Of a stretch of 64,000 bases of DNA, positions 23,792-32,593 are shown in pieces. The stretch is taken from assembly GCF_014654615.1 (NCBI RefSeq), contig NZ_BNBB01000016.1, forward strand, positions 1 to 64,000, read 5' to 3'. The DNA comes from Streptosporangium violaceochromogenes. GTDB taxonomy: Bacteria; Actinomycetota; Actinomycetes; Streptosporangiales; Streptosporangiaceae. Made by a program: the position numbers and the translations under genes. Within the stretch, counting starts at the first letter, position 1, and the number at the start of each line of letters is the position of its first letter. Below the pieces are notes generated by a model. That model ran no database searches and was not told the DNA's origin. It saw only the letters and a program-made list of their open reading frames with translations.

Positions 23792-24126
23792 GCACCGGTG
23801 GCGAGCACAAGCCGTACAGCTACATCGTCACGACGGTCTGCGAGGGGGTCACCCAGGTGAGCGTCTCCTTCTACACCGCCGACCTGCACCTCATGGTGCT
23901 GGGCGCCGAAGACGGGCGGCCGACCCTGGGCCTTTACGGCTCTGAGGGACAGGTGACGATCTCCACCACCGGAGGCGGCCCCGTCACCCCGGCAGACGTG
24001 GCCCTGGCCCGCGAGATCTTCCAGGCCGCCGCCCGGTACCTGGCCGAATGCGAACGACTGTGCCCCACAACGGCAGGCCCCGGAAACCTCCGTGCCGCCG
24101 ATGGCCTGGGCGCGGTCACGGCCTGA
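23788..24126 (+). CDS. Small AICE-associated hypothetical protein
   Basis: A 112-residue protein starting with GTG at 23788, overlapping the Pra-like stop by GTGA and preceded by AAGGAGG. It contains YIVTTVCEGVTQVSVSFY and LYGSEGQVTISTTG. No function assigned; conserved small genes occupy this position in related elements. Confidence 0.65.
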   Translation: MSTGGEHKPYSYIVTTVCEGVTQVSVSFYTADLHLMVLGAEDGRPTLGLYGSEGQVTISTTGGGPVTPADVALAREIFQAAARYLAECERLCPTTAGPGNLRAADGLGAVTA

Positions 24127-24215
24127 AACAGGTAAGCGGGGCCGCTGGAAGCGGCAACTTCCGGCGGCCCCTCACATCTCCCCAGACACGCAATCAAGGA
24201 AGAGGTCCAAGTCTA

Positions 24216-25679
24216 ATGTTCAAGAAACTGCCCGGGGATGAGGCGCAGCGTCTCGTCTCCACCACTCCCGACACCGCCGTGGTGTTCCGCCCGGCCGTCG
24301 TCACCACCCCGGCCGTCCTTACGATCCTGATCCTCACCGGCCGCATGGTCGCCGGGCTGGTGCGGCTCGTCTGGCGGCACCCCGTCGCTTCGGCCGTCGT
24401 CGCGGTGCCCGGGGTGATCTGGACTTTCTACGGGTGGCCGTACGGCCTGGGCGTCGTCACCCTGCTGGTCGCCGTCCTTCTGGGATGGGGGCTGGTCGAT
24501 CGGGCCTCGTTCCTGCGCCTTGTCGGGTGGCGGCTGCTGGCCTTCTGGCGGCTGGTCTGGGTGTACCGCCGTCACTGGCAGCCGGTGATGATCGTCTCCG
24601 GCCTGGGACGCCACCTCGGCGGCCGGGACTACCTGCCCCGCCTTCTATCGGTCTCGTGTACCTCATGGGCCGATCAGGTCGCCGTCAAACTCCTGACCGG
24701 CCAGGCCGCCTCCGACTGGGCCGAGCGTACCGAGCAGCTCGCCCACGGGTTCGGCGCCTCCTCCTGCCGGGTCACGGTGGCCCGGTCGGGCCGGCTGCTG
24801 CTGACCTTCCCCCGCCGCGACCCCCTGGCCACGCCCCTGTCCGCCCTGCCTGTCCCGGTGGAGGCGTCGGTGGGGCCGGTGGAGATCGGCCGCTGCGAGG
24901 ACGGCACCCCATGGCGGCTGAAGGTCCACGGCACGCATGTCCTGGTCGCCGGGGCCACCGGGGCGGGCAAGGGGTCGGTCATCTGGTCGACCATCCGGGG
25001 CCTGCTGCCCGCCGTGCAAGCGGGGCTGGCCGAGATCTGGGCGTTGGACCCCAAGCTGATGGAACTGAGCTTCGGGCGGGGCCTGTTCGGCGACCGGTAC
25101 GCCGCCACCCCGGACGCCTGCGTCGCCCTGCTGGAGGCGGCCGTCAAGGTCATGCAGGAACGCGCGGCCCGCTTCGCCGGAGTCCGGCGCACCCACACGC
25201 CGACCATCGAGGATCCGTTCGTCCTGGTCGTGGTCGACGAGGTGGCGTTCCTGACCGCCTACCAGCCCGACAAGGGCCTTCGGGTCCGTACCATCGCCGC
25301 CCTGGCCACCCTCACCACCCAAGGCAGAGCGGTCGGCGTCGGCGTGCTGGCCGCCCTCCAGGACCCGCGAAAAGACGTGCTGACCATCCGCAACCTGTTC
25401 CCCGACAAGATCGCCCTCCGCCTGGATGAGTCGGAACAGGTCGACATGGTCCTCGGCGACGGCGCCCGCGACCGGGGAGCTCTGGCCGACCTCATCTCCC
25501 CCCGCCCGGAACGGGGCGCCGGCATCGCCTACGTCCGCCTGGAGACCTCACCCGACCCGATCCGGGTCCGCGCGGCCTACGTCTGCGACACCGACATCCA
25601 GGCGATGGCCGCCGCCCACACCACCCGCGCCGCCGACACGCTGCCGCTGCCTGTGCTGCTGGCGGGGGAGGGGGCGTGA
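24216..25679 (+). CDS. FtsK/SpoIIIE-type DNA translocase (TraSA-like)
   Basis: A 487-residue hexameric-ATPase subunit. Two membrane helices lie at about 28-85, the Walker A is VAGATGAGKGS (from residue 244) and the Walker B is LVVVDEVAFL (about 336). In AICEs this single protein moves double-stranded element DNA to the recipient between mycelia. The ATG at 24216 follows AAGGAAGAGG, and the longer open frame upstream overlaps the previous gene. Its stop overlaps the next start. Confidence 0.9.
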   Translation: MFKKLPGDEAQRLVSTTPDTAVVFRPAVVTTPAVLTILILTGRMVAGLVRLVWRHPVASAVVAVPGVIWTFYGWPYGLGVVTLLVAVLLGWGLVDRASFLRLVGWRLLAFWRLVWVYRRHWQPVMIVSGLGRHLGGRDYLPRLLSVSCTSWADQVAVKLLTGQAASDWAERTEQLAHGFGASSCRVTVARSGRLLLTFPRRDPLATPLSALPVPVEASVGPVEIGRCEDGTPWRLKVHGTHVLVAGATGAGKGSVIWSTIRGLLPAVQAGLAEIWALDPKLMELSFGRGLFGDRYAATPDACVALLEAAVKVMQERAARFAGVRRTHTPTIEDPFVLVVVDEVAFLTAYQPDKGLRVRTIAALATLTTQGRAVGVGVLAALQDPRKDVLTIRNLFPDKIALRLDESEQVDMVLGDGARDRGALADLISPRPERGAGIAYVRLETSPDPIRVRAAYVCDTDIQAMAAAHTTRAADTLPLPVLLAGEGA

Positions 25680-25858
25680 TGCGGATCGTCTTTCACGCCA
25701 CGCTCGCCGAGCTGCGGGCCTGGGGGCTGCTGGACCTGCACCGGGGCGACTCCCGGTTCGAGCTGATCAACCTCCGGCTCTCCAAGGACCCCTACAGCGA
25801 CGCCTACCGGCTGCACGCCGACATTCTCGACCCACACCGCAGGAAGGAGGCTCCATGA
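25679..25858 (+). CDS. Small AICE protein between the translocase and Rep genes
   Basis: A 59-residue protein; the ATG at 25679 (or the GTG at 25676) overlaps the translocase stop, with GGGGAGGGGG upstream. Its stop overlaps the Rep start by ATGA. Sequence LRAWGLLDLHRGDSRFELIN; no family recognised. Small genes here in pSAM2-type elements are often linked to spread or replication. Confidence 0.65.
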   Translation: MRIVFHATLAELRAWGLLDLHRGDSRFELINLRLSKDPYSDAYRLHADILDPHRRKEAP

Positions 25859-27627
25859 CCGGCACCGCCCACCCGTCCGCCCCCGTACCCCCGAACGGAG
25901 CCGATCGCGCCCTTCCCCGCACCGTCCGCGACACCCTGCCCCTGGCCTTGGACGTCGCGGTGGAGGTGGCCAAGCTCAACGGGGTGTGCATCCGTCCCAT
26001 TGAGGTGCGCCGCCTCGACACCCACACCGGCCACAGTCGGCCGTTCGACCTGCCGTGCGGCACCACGAATGAGGCCAAGTGCCCGCCGTGTGCCACCCGC
26101 AACAAGCAGTTGCGCAAGGCCCAGTGCCGGGAGGGCTGGCACCTGGAGGCCGAACCCGTCGCCGAACCCCACCCGGCCACCGACGACCAGAAATGGCTGA
26201 TTGAGTTCCGGGCCGACGTGCAGGCCAAGCGGGATGCGGCCGAACACGCCGGGAGGGCCGACGAGGTCGCCGACTGGGATGAGGCCATCGCGGGCATCGA
26301 CGCGGAGATCAACGCCGCCGGGATGCGCGGCAATGTCGTCGGCGGCCGGACCGCTCCCCGCCGTTCCCGCTCCACCCGGCGACGGCAGGACGCCCCGGAC
26401 CTGCCTCGGCGCTCCCGGCAGAACACCACTCTCGGGCGGACCTTCGTCACTCCGGACGGCAAGGTGTTTAGGCCCTCGCTGTTCGTCACCCTGACCTTGC
26501 CGTCGTACGGGAAGATCCGTCCAGGTCAGGGGGTGCCGGTCGACCCGTCCGGCTACGACTACGCGGCGGCGGCCCGGGATGCCCTGCACTTCTCCAAGCT
26601 GGTGGACCGGTTCGTGCAGAACCTCCGCCGGGTCGCCGGGTACGACGTGCAGTACTTCGCCACCGTCGAGCCGCAGAAGCGGTTCGCGCCGCATCTGCAC
26701 ATGGCGATCCGCGGGACCTTGCCGCGTGCGGAGATCAAGCAGATCGCGGCGGCTACGTATCACCAGGTGTGGTGGCCCCAGGTGGATGAGGTGAAGTTCG
26801 AGGGCGAGCACCTGCCGGTCTGGGCCGAACGGGCCGAACAGGCGGAGCCGTACGCGGACGGGCAGAGCGGCGACTACCTCGACCCCGCTACCGGTGAACT
26901 CCTGCCCACCTGGGATGAGGCCCTCAACCGACTCGACCAGAACGACGATGCCGAACCCTTGCACGTGGTGCGCTTCGGCACCCAGGTCGACGTCCAGGGC
27001 GTCCTGGCCAGCTCCCCGGACGCCCACAGGCGCATCGGCTACCTGACCAAGTATCTCACCAAGAGCCTGGGGGAGACCCTCGACCTCGACCCCGCCGACG
27101 ACTGTCAGGAAGAAGAGGAGGCCGGTCCGGCTCGTGCGGCGATCAATCGAGCCCGCCGGGACCACGCCGCCCGCCTGATCGAGGCGCTGCGCTACGAACC
27201 GTGCTCCCCGGCGTGCGCCAACTGGCTGCGCTACGGCGTCCAGCCCAAAGGCGCCAAGCCGGGCATGACCCCGGGCCGGTGCAAAGGCAAGGCGCACAAG
27301 GCCGAACACCTCGGCTACGCGGGCCGCCGCGTCCTGGTCTCCCGCAAGTGGTCGAACAAGACCCTGCGCGACCACAAGGCCGACCGCCGGGCCTGGGTGC
27401 TGGATGCGCTCGGCCTGCCCGGCGACACCGCCACCGACCCGCACCGGTATGTCTGGCGGCCCGTCTCGGCCAAGGACCCGACCCGGACCCCGCTGCCGGT
27501 GCGGCTGCTGCGCGGCGTGGCCAACCGCCACCACACCAGAGCCCGGCTCGACGAACTACGGGCCAGAGCAGACGGCAGACCCACCCCCGACCTTTCGGCA
27601 ACTCCAGCTCTGGAGGTGGCGGCGTGA
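25855..27627 (+). CDS. Rolling-circle replication initiator, RepSA-type
   Basis: A 590-residue HUH-type initiator. It has a putative zinc-binding CGTTNEAKCPPC segment near 70-85, the metal-binding motif FAPHLHMAIRG (His280, His282), and the catalytic-tyrosine motif YLTKYLTKSLGE (Tyr396/Tyr400). It would nick the element's double-strand origin to start rolling-circle replication after excision. The ATG at 25855 follows AAGGAGG. It overlaps the genes on both sides by 4 bp, so the translocase-to-integrase block is one translational unit. Confidence 0.9.
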   Translation: MTGTAHPSAPVPPNGADRALPRTVRDTLPLALDVAVEVAKLNGVCIRPIEVRRLDTHTGHSRPFDLPCGTTNEAKCPPCATRNKQLRKAQCREGWHLEAEPVAEPHPATDDQKWLIEFRADVQAKRDAAEHAGRADEVADWDEAIAGIDAEINAAGMRGNVVGGRTAPRRSRSTRRRQDAPDLPRRSRQNTTLGRTFVTPDGKVFRPSLFVTLTLPSYGKIRPGQGVPVDPSGYDYAAAARDALHFSKLVDRFVQNLRRVAGYDVQYFATVEPQKRFAPHLHMAIRGTLPRAEIKQIAAATYHQVWWPQVDEVKFEGEHLPVWAERAEQAEPYADGQSGDYLDPATGELLPTWDEALNRLDQNDDAEPLHVVRFGTQVDVQGVLASSPDAHRRIGYLTKYLTKSLGETLDLDPADDCQEEEEAGPARAAINRARRDHAARLIEALRYEPCSPACANWLRYGVQPKGAKPGMTPGRCKGKAHKAEHLGYAGRRVLVSRKWSNKTLRDHKADRRAWVLDALGLPGDTATDPHRYVWRPVSAKDPTRTPLPVRLLRGVANRHHTRARLDELRARADGRPTPDLSATPALEVAA

Positions 27628-27875
27628 GCAGGAAGACCCCGCAAGGACCCGTGTCGCCGCTGCCCGAGTTGGCGCGGGGCCGGCTGCTGACCGTGGAGGA
27701 GGCGGCCGAACGGCTGAACACCACGGTCCGCTTCCCTCGCCGCCTGATCGAGGAACGGCGGATCTTCTTCGTTCACGTCGGGCGCAACGTCCGTATCCCC
27801 GAGGCCGCGCTTGATGCGTTCATCGCGGCCGGGCTCGTCGCGCCGGTTGCCCGGTTCAAGAGGAGGGCTGCCTAA
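27624..27875 (+). CDS. Excisionase (Xis), MerR-like HTH
   Basis: An 83-residue DNA-binding protein starting with GTG at 27624, overlapping the Rep stop by GTGA. The helix-turn-helix reads LTVEEAAERLNTTVRFPRRL, and the typical strand end is RNVRIPEAALDAFI. It would direct the integrase towards excision. Its stop overlaps the integrase start at 27875. Confidence 0.87.
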   Translation: MSRKTPQGPVSPLPELARGRLLTVEEAAERLNTTVRFPRRLIEERRIFFVHVGRNVRIPEAALDAFIAAGLVAPVARFKRRAA

Positions 27876-29032
27876 TGGGTGGCAACAGCAAGGGGAGCCG
27901 TCGCCGGTTCGGGGCCGTTCGCAAGCTGCCGTCCGGGAGGTATCAGGCGCGCTACACCGGGCCTGACGACGTGGAGCGCACAGCCCCGGAGACGTTCCCG
28001 AACAAGACCGACGCGGAGATCTGGCTGGGCCGCAAGGAGGTGGAGATCCGCTCTCAGGAGTGGATCGACCCGGACGCCGGGAAGGTGCCCTTCCGGGAGT
28101 ACGCGGTGTCATGGATGACGGAAAGGACGCTCCGGCCCAAGACGGCACAGCTCTATGAGGGCCTGTTTCGCCTGCACATCACTCCCGCGCTCGGAGACAA
28201 GCTCCTGTTGGAGATCACTCCGCGTCATGTCCGGCAGTGGCACACCCGGCTCCTGGGAGAGGATGGTCCGGGGGCCTCCACGGTGGCCAAGGCGTACCGG
28301 CTGCTGCGGGGCGTCCTGAACACGGCGGTGGAGGACGAGCTGATCAAGAGGAACCCGTGCCGGATCAAGAACGCCGGGGTGGAGCGTCCGGAGGAGCGGC
28401 CTGTGCTGACCGTGCCGGAGGTCTTCCGGCTGGCCTCCGCCGTCCCTCCCCGGTTCCGTGCCCTGGTGTTGCTGGCGACGTTCGGCAGTCTGCGGTGGGG
28501 TGAGCTGGCGGCGCTGCGGCGGTGTCATCTCGACCTTGACGCGCGGACGGTCAGGGTTGAGGCGTCGGTGGCGGAGATGAAGACGGGGGAGCTGATCACC
28601 GGCCGTCCGAAGTCGGACGCGGGAACTCGGGTGGTCACCTTGCCGGAGGTCGTCATCGGTGACCTGACCTGGCACCTCCAGCGGTTCAGCGGGCCGGCGC
28701 CTGACGGCCTGGTCTTCGTGGGGGAGAAGGGTGCCCAGCTCCGGCGGAGCAACTTCACGAAGGTCTGGGCCAGGGCCGTCACGGAGGCCGGGATTCCGAG
28801 GATCCACGTTCACGACCTGCGGCACACGGGCAACACGCTGGCGGCGATGACCGGGGCCTCGCTCAAGGAGCTGATGGCGCGGATGGGCCACTCCAGCACC
28901 AAGGCCGCCATGGTCTATCTGCACGCGGCCAAGGACCGAGACCGGGCCATCGCCGACGCCCTCGGGGAGATCGTTAAGGAAGGGCTCAAGCCCATGGAAG
29001 ATGAGCCCTCCGCCGAGAGCAAGATCAACTGA
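27875..29032 (+). CDS. Tyrosine site-specific integrase
   Basis: A 385-residue integrase. An N-terminal arm-binding domain (about 10-60) and core-binding domain (70-165) are followed by a catalytic domain with Arg207 (GSLRWGELA), His313 and Arg316 (HVHDLRHTGN), His339 (RMGHSS) and Tyr348 (AMVYLHAA). All key residues are present. GAGGAGG precedes the ATG. It ends 90 bp before the right att copy in tRNA-Gly, the usual layout. Confidence 0.93.
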   Translation: MGGNSKGSRRRFGAVRKLPSGRYQARYTGPDDVERTAPETFPNKTDAEIWLGRKEVEIRSQEWIDPDAGKVPFREYAVSWMTERTLRPKTAQLYEGLFRLHITPALGDKLLLEITPRHVRQWHTRLLGEDGPGASTVAKAYRLLRGVLNTAVEDELIKRNPCRIKNAGVERPEERPVLTVPEVFRLASAVPPRFRALVLLATFGSLRWGELAALRRCHLDLDARTVRVEASVAEMKTGELITGRPKSDAGTRVVTLPEVVIGDLTWHLQRFSGPAPDGLVFVGEKGAQLRRSNFTKVWARAVTEAGIPRIHVHDLRHTGNTLAAMTGASLKELMARMGHSSTKAAMVYLHAAKDRDRAIADALGEIVKEGLKPMEDEPSAESKIN

Positions 29033-29120
29033 TCTGGCACGGAACTGGCACGCAAGGGGGAAACGGCCCCGGAAACAATCAAGGCCCAGATCGGGAAATC
29101 GTCCCTGAGCTGGTCCTTCG

Positions 29121-29168
29121 TGATGAGAGCGGGTGACGGGAATCGAACCCGCGCTGTCAGCTTGGGAA
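29121..29168. repeat. att copy 3 (right end of the AICE)
   Basis: 48 bp identical to 15558-15605, covering the 3' half of the tRNA-Gly gene and 7 bases beyond it. Confidence 0.85.
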
Positions 29169-29198
29169 GCTGATGTTCTGCCATTGAACTACACCCGC
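29128..29198 (-). tRNA. tRNA-Gly (anticodon CCC)
   Basis: On the minus strand: acceptor GCGGGTG (29198-29192) pairs with CACCCGC; the anticodon arm is TCAGC-TTCCCAA-GCTGA, giving anticodon CCC; the T-arm contains GTTCGATTC. Length 71 without an encoded CCA. It is the attachment site of the AICE, and its 3' half is duplicated at 15558 and 14511; this copy keeps the gene whole. Confidence 0.95.
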
Positions 29199-29330
29199 CA
29201 GCGGTGAGCCGCGTCCTCTACTGTAGCGGAAACTCGGAGGGCTCTTGCCGTTCCCGGGGAGGACCCGGGGAGGAGTTTCCCGGTCTGAGGGGTGCCTGCG
29301 GGGCCACGGGGCGTTGGTAGGTTGCCTCAC

Positions 29331-29906
29331 GTGCTGCTTTCCGATCGTGACATCCGTACCGAGATCGAGTCCGGCAGGGTCAGGCTCGATCCCTTCCAGC
29401 CGGAGATGATCCAGCCGTCGAGCGTCGACGTGCGGCTGGATCGTTACTTCAGAGTCTTCGAGAACCACCGCTACCCTCACATCGACCCGTCGATGGAGCA
29501 GCCCGACCTGACGCGGGTGGTCGAGCCCGAGGGGGACGAGCCGTTCATTCTGCATCCCGGTGAATTCGTCCTGGCCAGCACCTACGAGGTCATCACGCTC
29601 CCCGACGACATCGCCTCGCGGCTGGAGGGGAAGAGTTCGCTGGGCAGGCTGGGGCTGCTCACCCACTCCACGGCGGGTTTCATCGACCCGGGGTTCAGCG
29701 GGCATGTCACGCTGGAGCTCTCCAACGTCGCGACGTTGCCGATCAAGCTCTGGCCCGGCATGAAGATCGGCCAGTTGTGCATGTTCCGCCTCAGCTCGCC
29801 CGCTGAGCATCCGTACGGCTCGCAGAAGTACGGCTCGCGGTATCAAGGGCAGCGGGGGCCGACGCCGAGCCGTTCCTACCTGAACTTTCATCGGAGCCGG
29901 ATCTGA
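29331..29906 (+). CDS. dcd: dCTP deaminase
   Basis: A 191-residue trimeric enzyme of pyrimidine deoxynucleotide synthesis. It begins LLSDRDIRTEIESGRVRLDP, has PSSVDVRLDRYF, and the active-site segment GKSSLGRLGLLTHSTAGFID. It converts dCTP to dUTP; many actinobacterial and archaeal forms also hydrolyse dUTP to dUMP, and the active-site context here would allow either. GTG at 29331 is chosen because the family starts MLLSDRDI. First chromosomal gene right of the AICE. Confidence 0.93.
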   Translation: MLLSDRDIRTEIESGRVRLDPFQPEMIQPSSVDVRLDRYFRVFENHRYPHIDPSMEQPDLTRVVEPEGDEPFILHPGEFVLASTYEVITLPDDIASRLEGKSSLGRLGLLTHSTAGFIDPGFSGHVTLELSNVATLPIKLWPGMKIGQLCMFRLSSPAEHPYGSQKYGSRYQGQRGPTPSRSYLNFHRSRI

Positions 29907-30854
29907 GACCGGAGGAGACCGGAGGAGAGCCGGGGATACCTGAGGAGATCAGAGGAGGTTCGAGGCGCGGGTAGGTCCTTCTGGGGCGCCGGCCGGACGG
30001 CGGGGTGCGGCGAACATGGTGGGGGCGGGGCGTCAAGGGGTCCGGCGTGAGCGAGCCGGTGAAGACAGGCCGGTGAGGGCGCGGGCTGTCCGCAGTGGGG
30101 AGCGGTGGGGAAGAGAGCGCGCGTGGGAGGGCGGGAGGGCGGCCGAAGGGTCGACGAGAGGGAAGTGGCGGGGCGCTGGAGAAGCGTCGAGGGGGCGTGT
30201 GCGGCGGGCCGTCACGTGGGGGAGTGGCGGGAGGCGCCGGCGGGGCGGCGGGGACTCGACCCCGGAACCACATGCCCTCTGTGTCCGGGTGGGGGTGCCC
30301 CTGTGTCTGGATGGGGGCGTCGTGTCCGCCTGGTAGTGATCCGGACGCGTGCGGGCGGTACGTCCGGTGACCGTAAGGCTGGTGTCCGTTGTGCCGATCG
30401 GGATTCAAACGGATGAACGACCCGATCTGATGTCGACTGTCCTTACTAACCGTTTACACACATCAACTTGATGAAGTCAACCAGGAGGACGGCTTTCCCC
30501 TAGAATCGAGATATTCGATGATCTTATGTTTATAGGAATGTGTGCGTAAGTTTAGGTGAGGGTTGGCTTTCCTGGCTAACGGGGCCGTTAGGTGAGGACA
30601 AGATGAAGGTTCGCCCCAAAAAGGTTAGGGAAGAGGAGTGTGGCTCCGCTTGGGGGTCGTGACGGCGTAGCGTGACCGAAAGTCAACGTGATGGTTACCG
30701 GAAACGGAAACCCTGGAGGGCCTCCGACCTGGGTTGTCGGCCATGTTACGGCCGGTGGCAACAAGAGGAGTCGGTCGTCCAAAAAGGCGGGGCCATATCC
30801 CCGCCGGTGACCGTGCGTTTCCAACGTCCCATCCCCGCACATCTGGAGAGCGAC
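29907..30854. other. Long intergenic region before the phosphate transport operon
   Basis: About 950 bp. The first 400 bp are purine-rich on the plus strand with many GGAGG/GGCGG runs and only shadow frames. From about 30400 it becomes more AT-rich and contains an ATCGA-GATAT-TCGAT dyad (30505-30519) and a repeated TTAGGTGAGG (30552-30561 and 30588-30597), likely the promoter region of the DUF47-PiT operon. A frame opening at 30672 runs into DUF47, but its first 60 residues look non-coding. Confidence 0.45.
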
Positions 30855-31472
30855 GTGCCCCTGCGCCTTACGCCCAGCGAGGACAGCTACTACGAGATGT
30901 TCGCCGCCCTGGGGAATAACCTCGTCACAGCGTCCCACCTGCTGTCGGAAATCGTCAGCGACGGATCGGACAGGCGGGCTCTGGCCGAGAAGTTGCGTAC
31001 CTGTGAGCACGCCGGTGACGAGCGCACTCACGCGATCATGAACCTGCTCAGCAAGAGCTTCATCACTCCCTTCGACCGGGAGGACATCTACCGCCTCGCG
31101 TCGTCCCTCGACGACGTGATGGACCACATGGAGGCCGCCGCCGACCTCACGGTCCTCTACAAGGTCGACGAGCTTCCCAAGGAGGTCATCCAGCAGGTCG
31201 AGGTTCTGACGATGGCCGCCGAGCTGACCGCCGAGGCCATGCCCCGCCTGCGCTCGATGAAGAATCTGAGCGACTACTGGATAGAGATCAACCGGCTGGA
31301 GAACCAGGCCGACCAGATCTACCGTCACCTTCTCGCCGACCTTTTCAGCGGCGAAAGCGACGGGATGACCATCCTCAAGATGAAGGAGGTCGTCGACCAG
31401 CTGGAGATGGCCGCGGACGCGTTCGAGCGGGTGGCCAATACGATCGAGTCGATCGCGCTCAAGGATAGCTAG
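30855..31472 (+). CDS. DUF47 family PiT accessory protein (PhoU-like)
   Basis: A 205-residue all-helical PhoU-like protein, starting LRLTPSEDSYYEMFAALGNN with later DREDIYRLASSLDDVMDHME and NRLENQADQIYRHLL. DUF47 proteins accompany PiT-type phosphate transporters and probably gate or regulate them. The GTG at 30855 follows GGAGAG and matches the family N-terminus. The stop overlaps the transporter start (TAGTG), so they are coupled. Confidence 0.88.
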   Translation: MPLRLTPSEDSYYEMFAALGNNLVTASHLLSEIVSDGSDRRALAEKLRTCEHAGDERTHAIMNLLSKSFITPFDREDIYRLASSLDDVMDHMEAAADLTVLYKVDELPKEVIQQVEVLTMAAELTAEAMPRLRSMKNLSDYWIEINRLENQADQIYRHLLADLFSGESDGMTILKMKEVVDQLEMAADAFERVANTIESIALKDS

Positions 31473-32476
31473 TGGACCTGACCCTTGCACTCATCATCGG
31501 CGTGGTGGTCATAGCCCTGGCGTTCGACTACACCAACGGCTTCCACGACGCCGCCAACGCGGTCGCGACCGCGGTTTCGACACAGGCGTTGAAACCGCGG
31601 ACGGCCCTGATCATGGCCGCGGGAATGAACTTCCTGGGTGCGAACCTCGGCACACAGGTCGCGTCGACCGTCGGAAAGGGCATCATCGATGCCCCCAAGG
31701 GCACGCACGGCCTGGTGATCGTGGCCGCGAGCCTGATCGGCGCGATCGCCTGGAACCTCGTCACCTGGTACTTCGGCCTCCCCTCGTCGAGCAGCCACGC
31801 GCTGATCGGCGGTATGGTCGGCGCGGCGCTCGCCTCGTCGAGCGTCATCCACTGGGAGGGCGTGTTCCACAAGGTCGTCATCCCGATGATCCTGTCACCG
31901 GTGGTCGGGTTCACCCTGGCGGGGGCCATCATGGTCGCCTTCCTGTGGATCTTCCGCCGCTCCAACGCGCCCACCGTCAACCGGAACTTCCGGCGTTCGC
32001 AGGTCCTCTCGTCCGCGGCGCTGGCCCTCGGGCACGGTCTGCAGGACGCGCAGAAGACCATGGGTGTCATCTTCCTGGCGCTCGTGGTCGGTGGCTTCCA
32101 GCACACCGGCGACCCGATTCCGCAGTGGGTCATCATCTCCGCCGCGTCGGCCATCGCGCTGGGGACCTACGCCGGCGGCTGGCGGATCATGCGGACGCTC
32201 GGCCGCCGGATCTCCGCGGTCACCCCTCCCCAGGGGTTCGCCTCGGAGTCGGCCGCCGCGTCCGTGCTCTACATCGCCGCCATCGGCTTCGGCGCGCCCA
32301 TCTCCACCACCCACACGGTCACGAGTTCGATCATGGGTGTGGGCGCGGCCAAGCGGTTCTCGGCGGTGCGCTGGGGAGTCGCGCTCAACATCGTGACCGG
32401 CTGGGTTCTCACGATCCCGGCGGCCGCGCTCGTCGGCGCCCTGTGCTACTACGGGTTCCACTGGATCTTCGAGTAA
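31472..32476 (+). CDS. Inorganic phosphate transporter, PiT family
   Basis: A 334-residue integral membrane protein with about ten hydrophobic helices and the two PiT signatures: DYTNGFHDAANAVATAVST near the N-terminus and ALGHGLQDAQKTMGVIF in the second half. It is a low-affinity, cation-coupled phosphate (or metal-phosphate) importer. GTG start at 31472 overlapping the DUF47 stop. Confidence 0.93.
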   Translation: MDLTLALIIGVVVIALAFDYTNGFHDAANAVATAVSTQALKPRTALIMAAGMNFLGANLGTQVASTVGKGIIDAPKGTHGLVIVAASLIGAIAWNLVTWYFGLPSSSSHALIGGMVGAALASSSVIHWEGVFHKVVIPMILSPVVGFTLAGAIMVAFLWIFRRSNAPTVNRNFRRSQVLSSAALALGHGLQDAQKTMGVIFLALVVGGFQHTGDPIPQWVIISAASAIALGTYAGGWRIMRTLGRRISAVTPPQGFASESAAASVLYIAAIGFGAPISTTHTVTSSIMGVGAAKRFSAVRWGVALNIVTGWVLTIPAAALVGALCYYGFHWIFE

Positions 32477-32541
32477 ATCCCGGACAGAACCCGGACAAAG
32501 GTGATGGGACGCCGGTCGACTGGCTGCGACCGGCGTTCCAT

Positions 32542-32584
32542 CGCGTCCGGGGTTCGAGCGCGTCCGGGGTTCGAGCGCGTCCGG
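32542..32584. repeat. 17-bp tandem repeat, about 2.5 copies
   Basis: GCGTCCGGGGTTCGAGC repeats in tandem between the convergent transporter and mshD genes. It could be part of a terminator or simply slippage. Confidence 0.5.
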
Positions 32585-32593
32585 CGGGCGTCG

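Larger units (their letters stand above)
15558..29168. mobile_element. Actinomycete integrative and conjugative element (AICE) in tRNA-Gly
   Basis: About 13.6 kb bounded by a 48-bp identical direct repeat (15558-15605 and 29121-29168). The right copy lies in an intact tRNA-Gly gene next to the integrase gene. Inside are all pSAM2-type functions: GntR repressor, Pra-like activator, FtsK-type double-stranded DNA translocase, HUH replication initiator, Xis and tyrosine integrase. The left third holds cargo of differing base composition. No obvious breaks in the core genes, so it may still excise, replicate and transfer. Confidence 0.88.

Noticed and set aside
30552..30597. PHO box upstream of the phosphate transporter operon
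   Set aside because: The repeated block TTAGGTGAGG does not match the GTTCACC-type direct repeats or their complement.
30672..30854. Longer N-terminus for the DUF47 gene
   Set aside because: The added 61 residues are basic and unlike the family, whose members begin near the LRLTPSEDS block; GTG at 30855 has a binding site.
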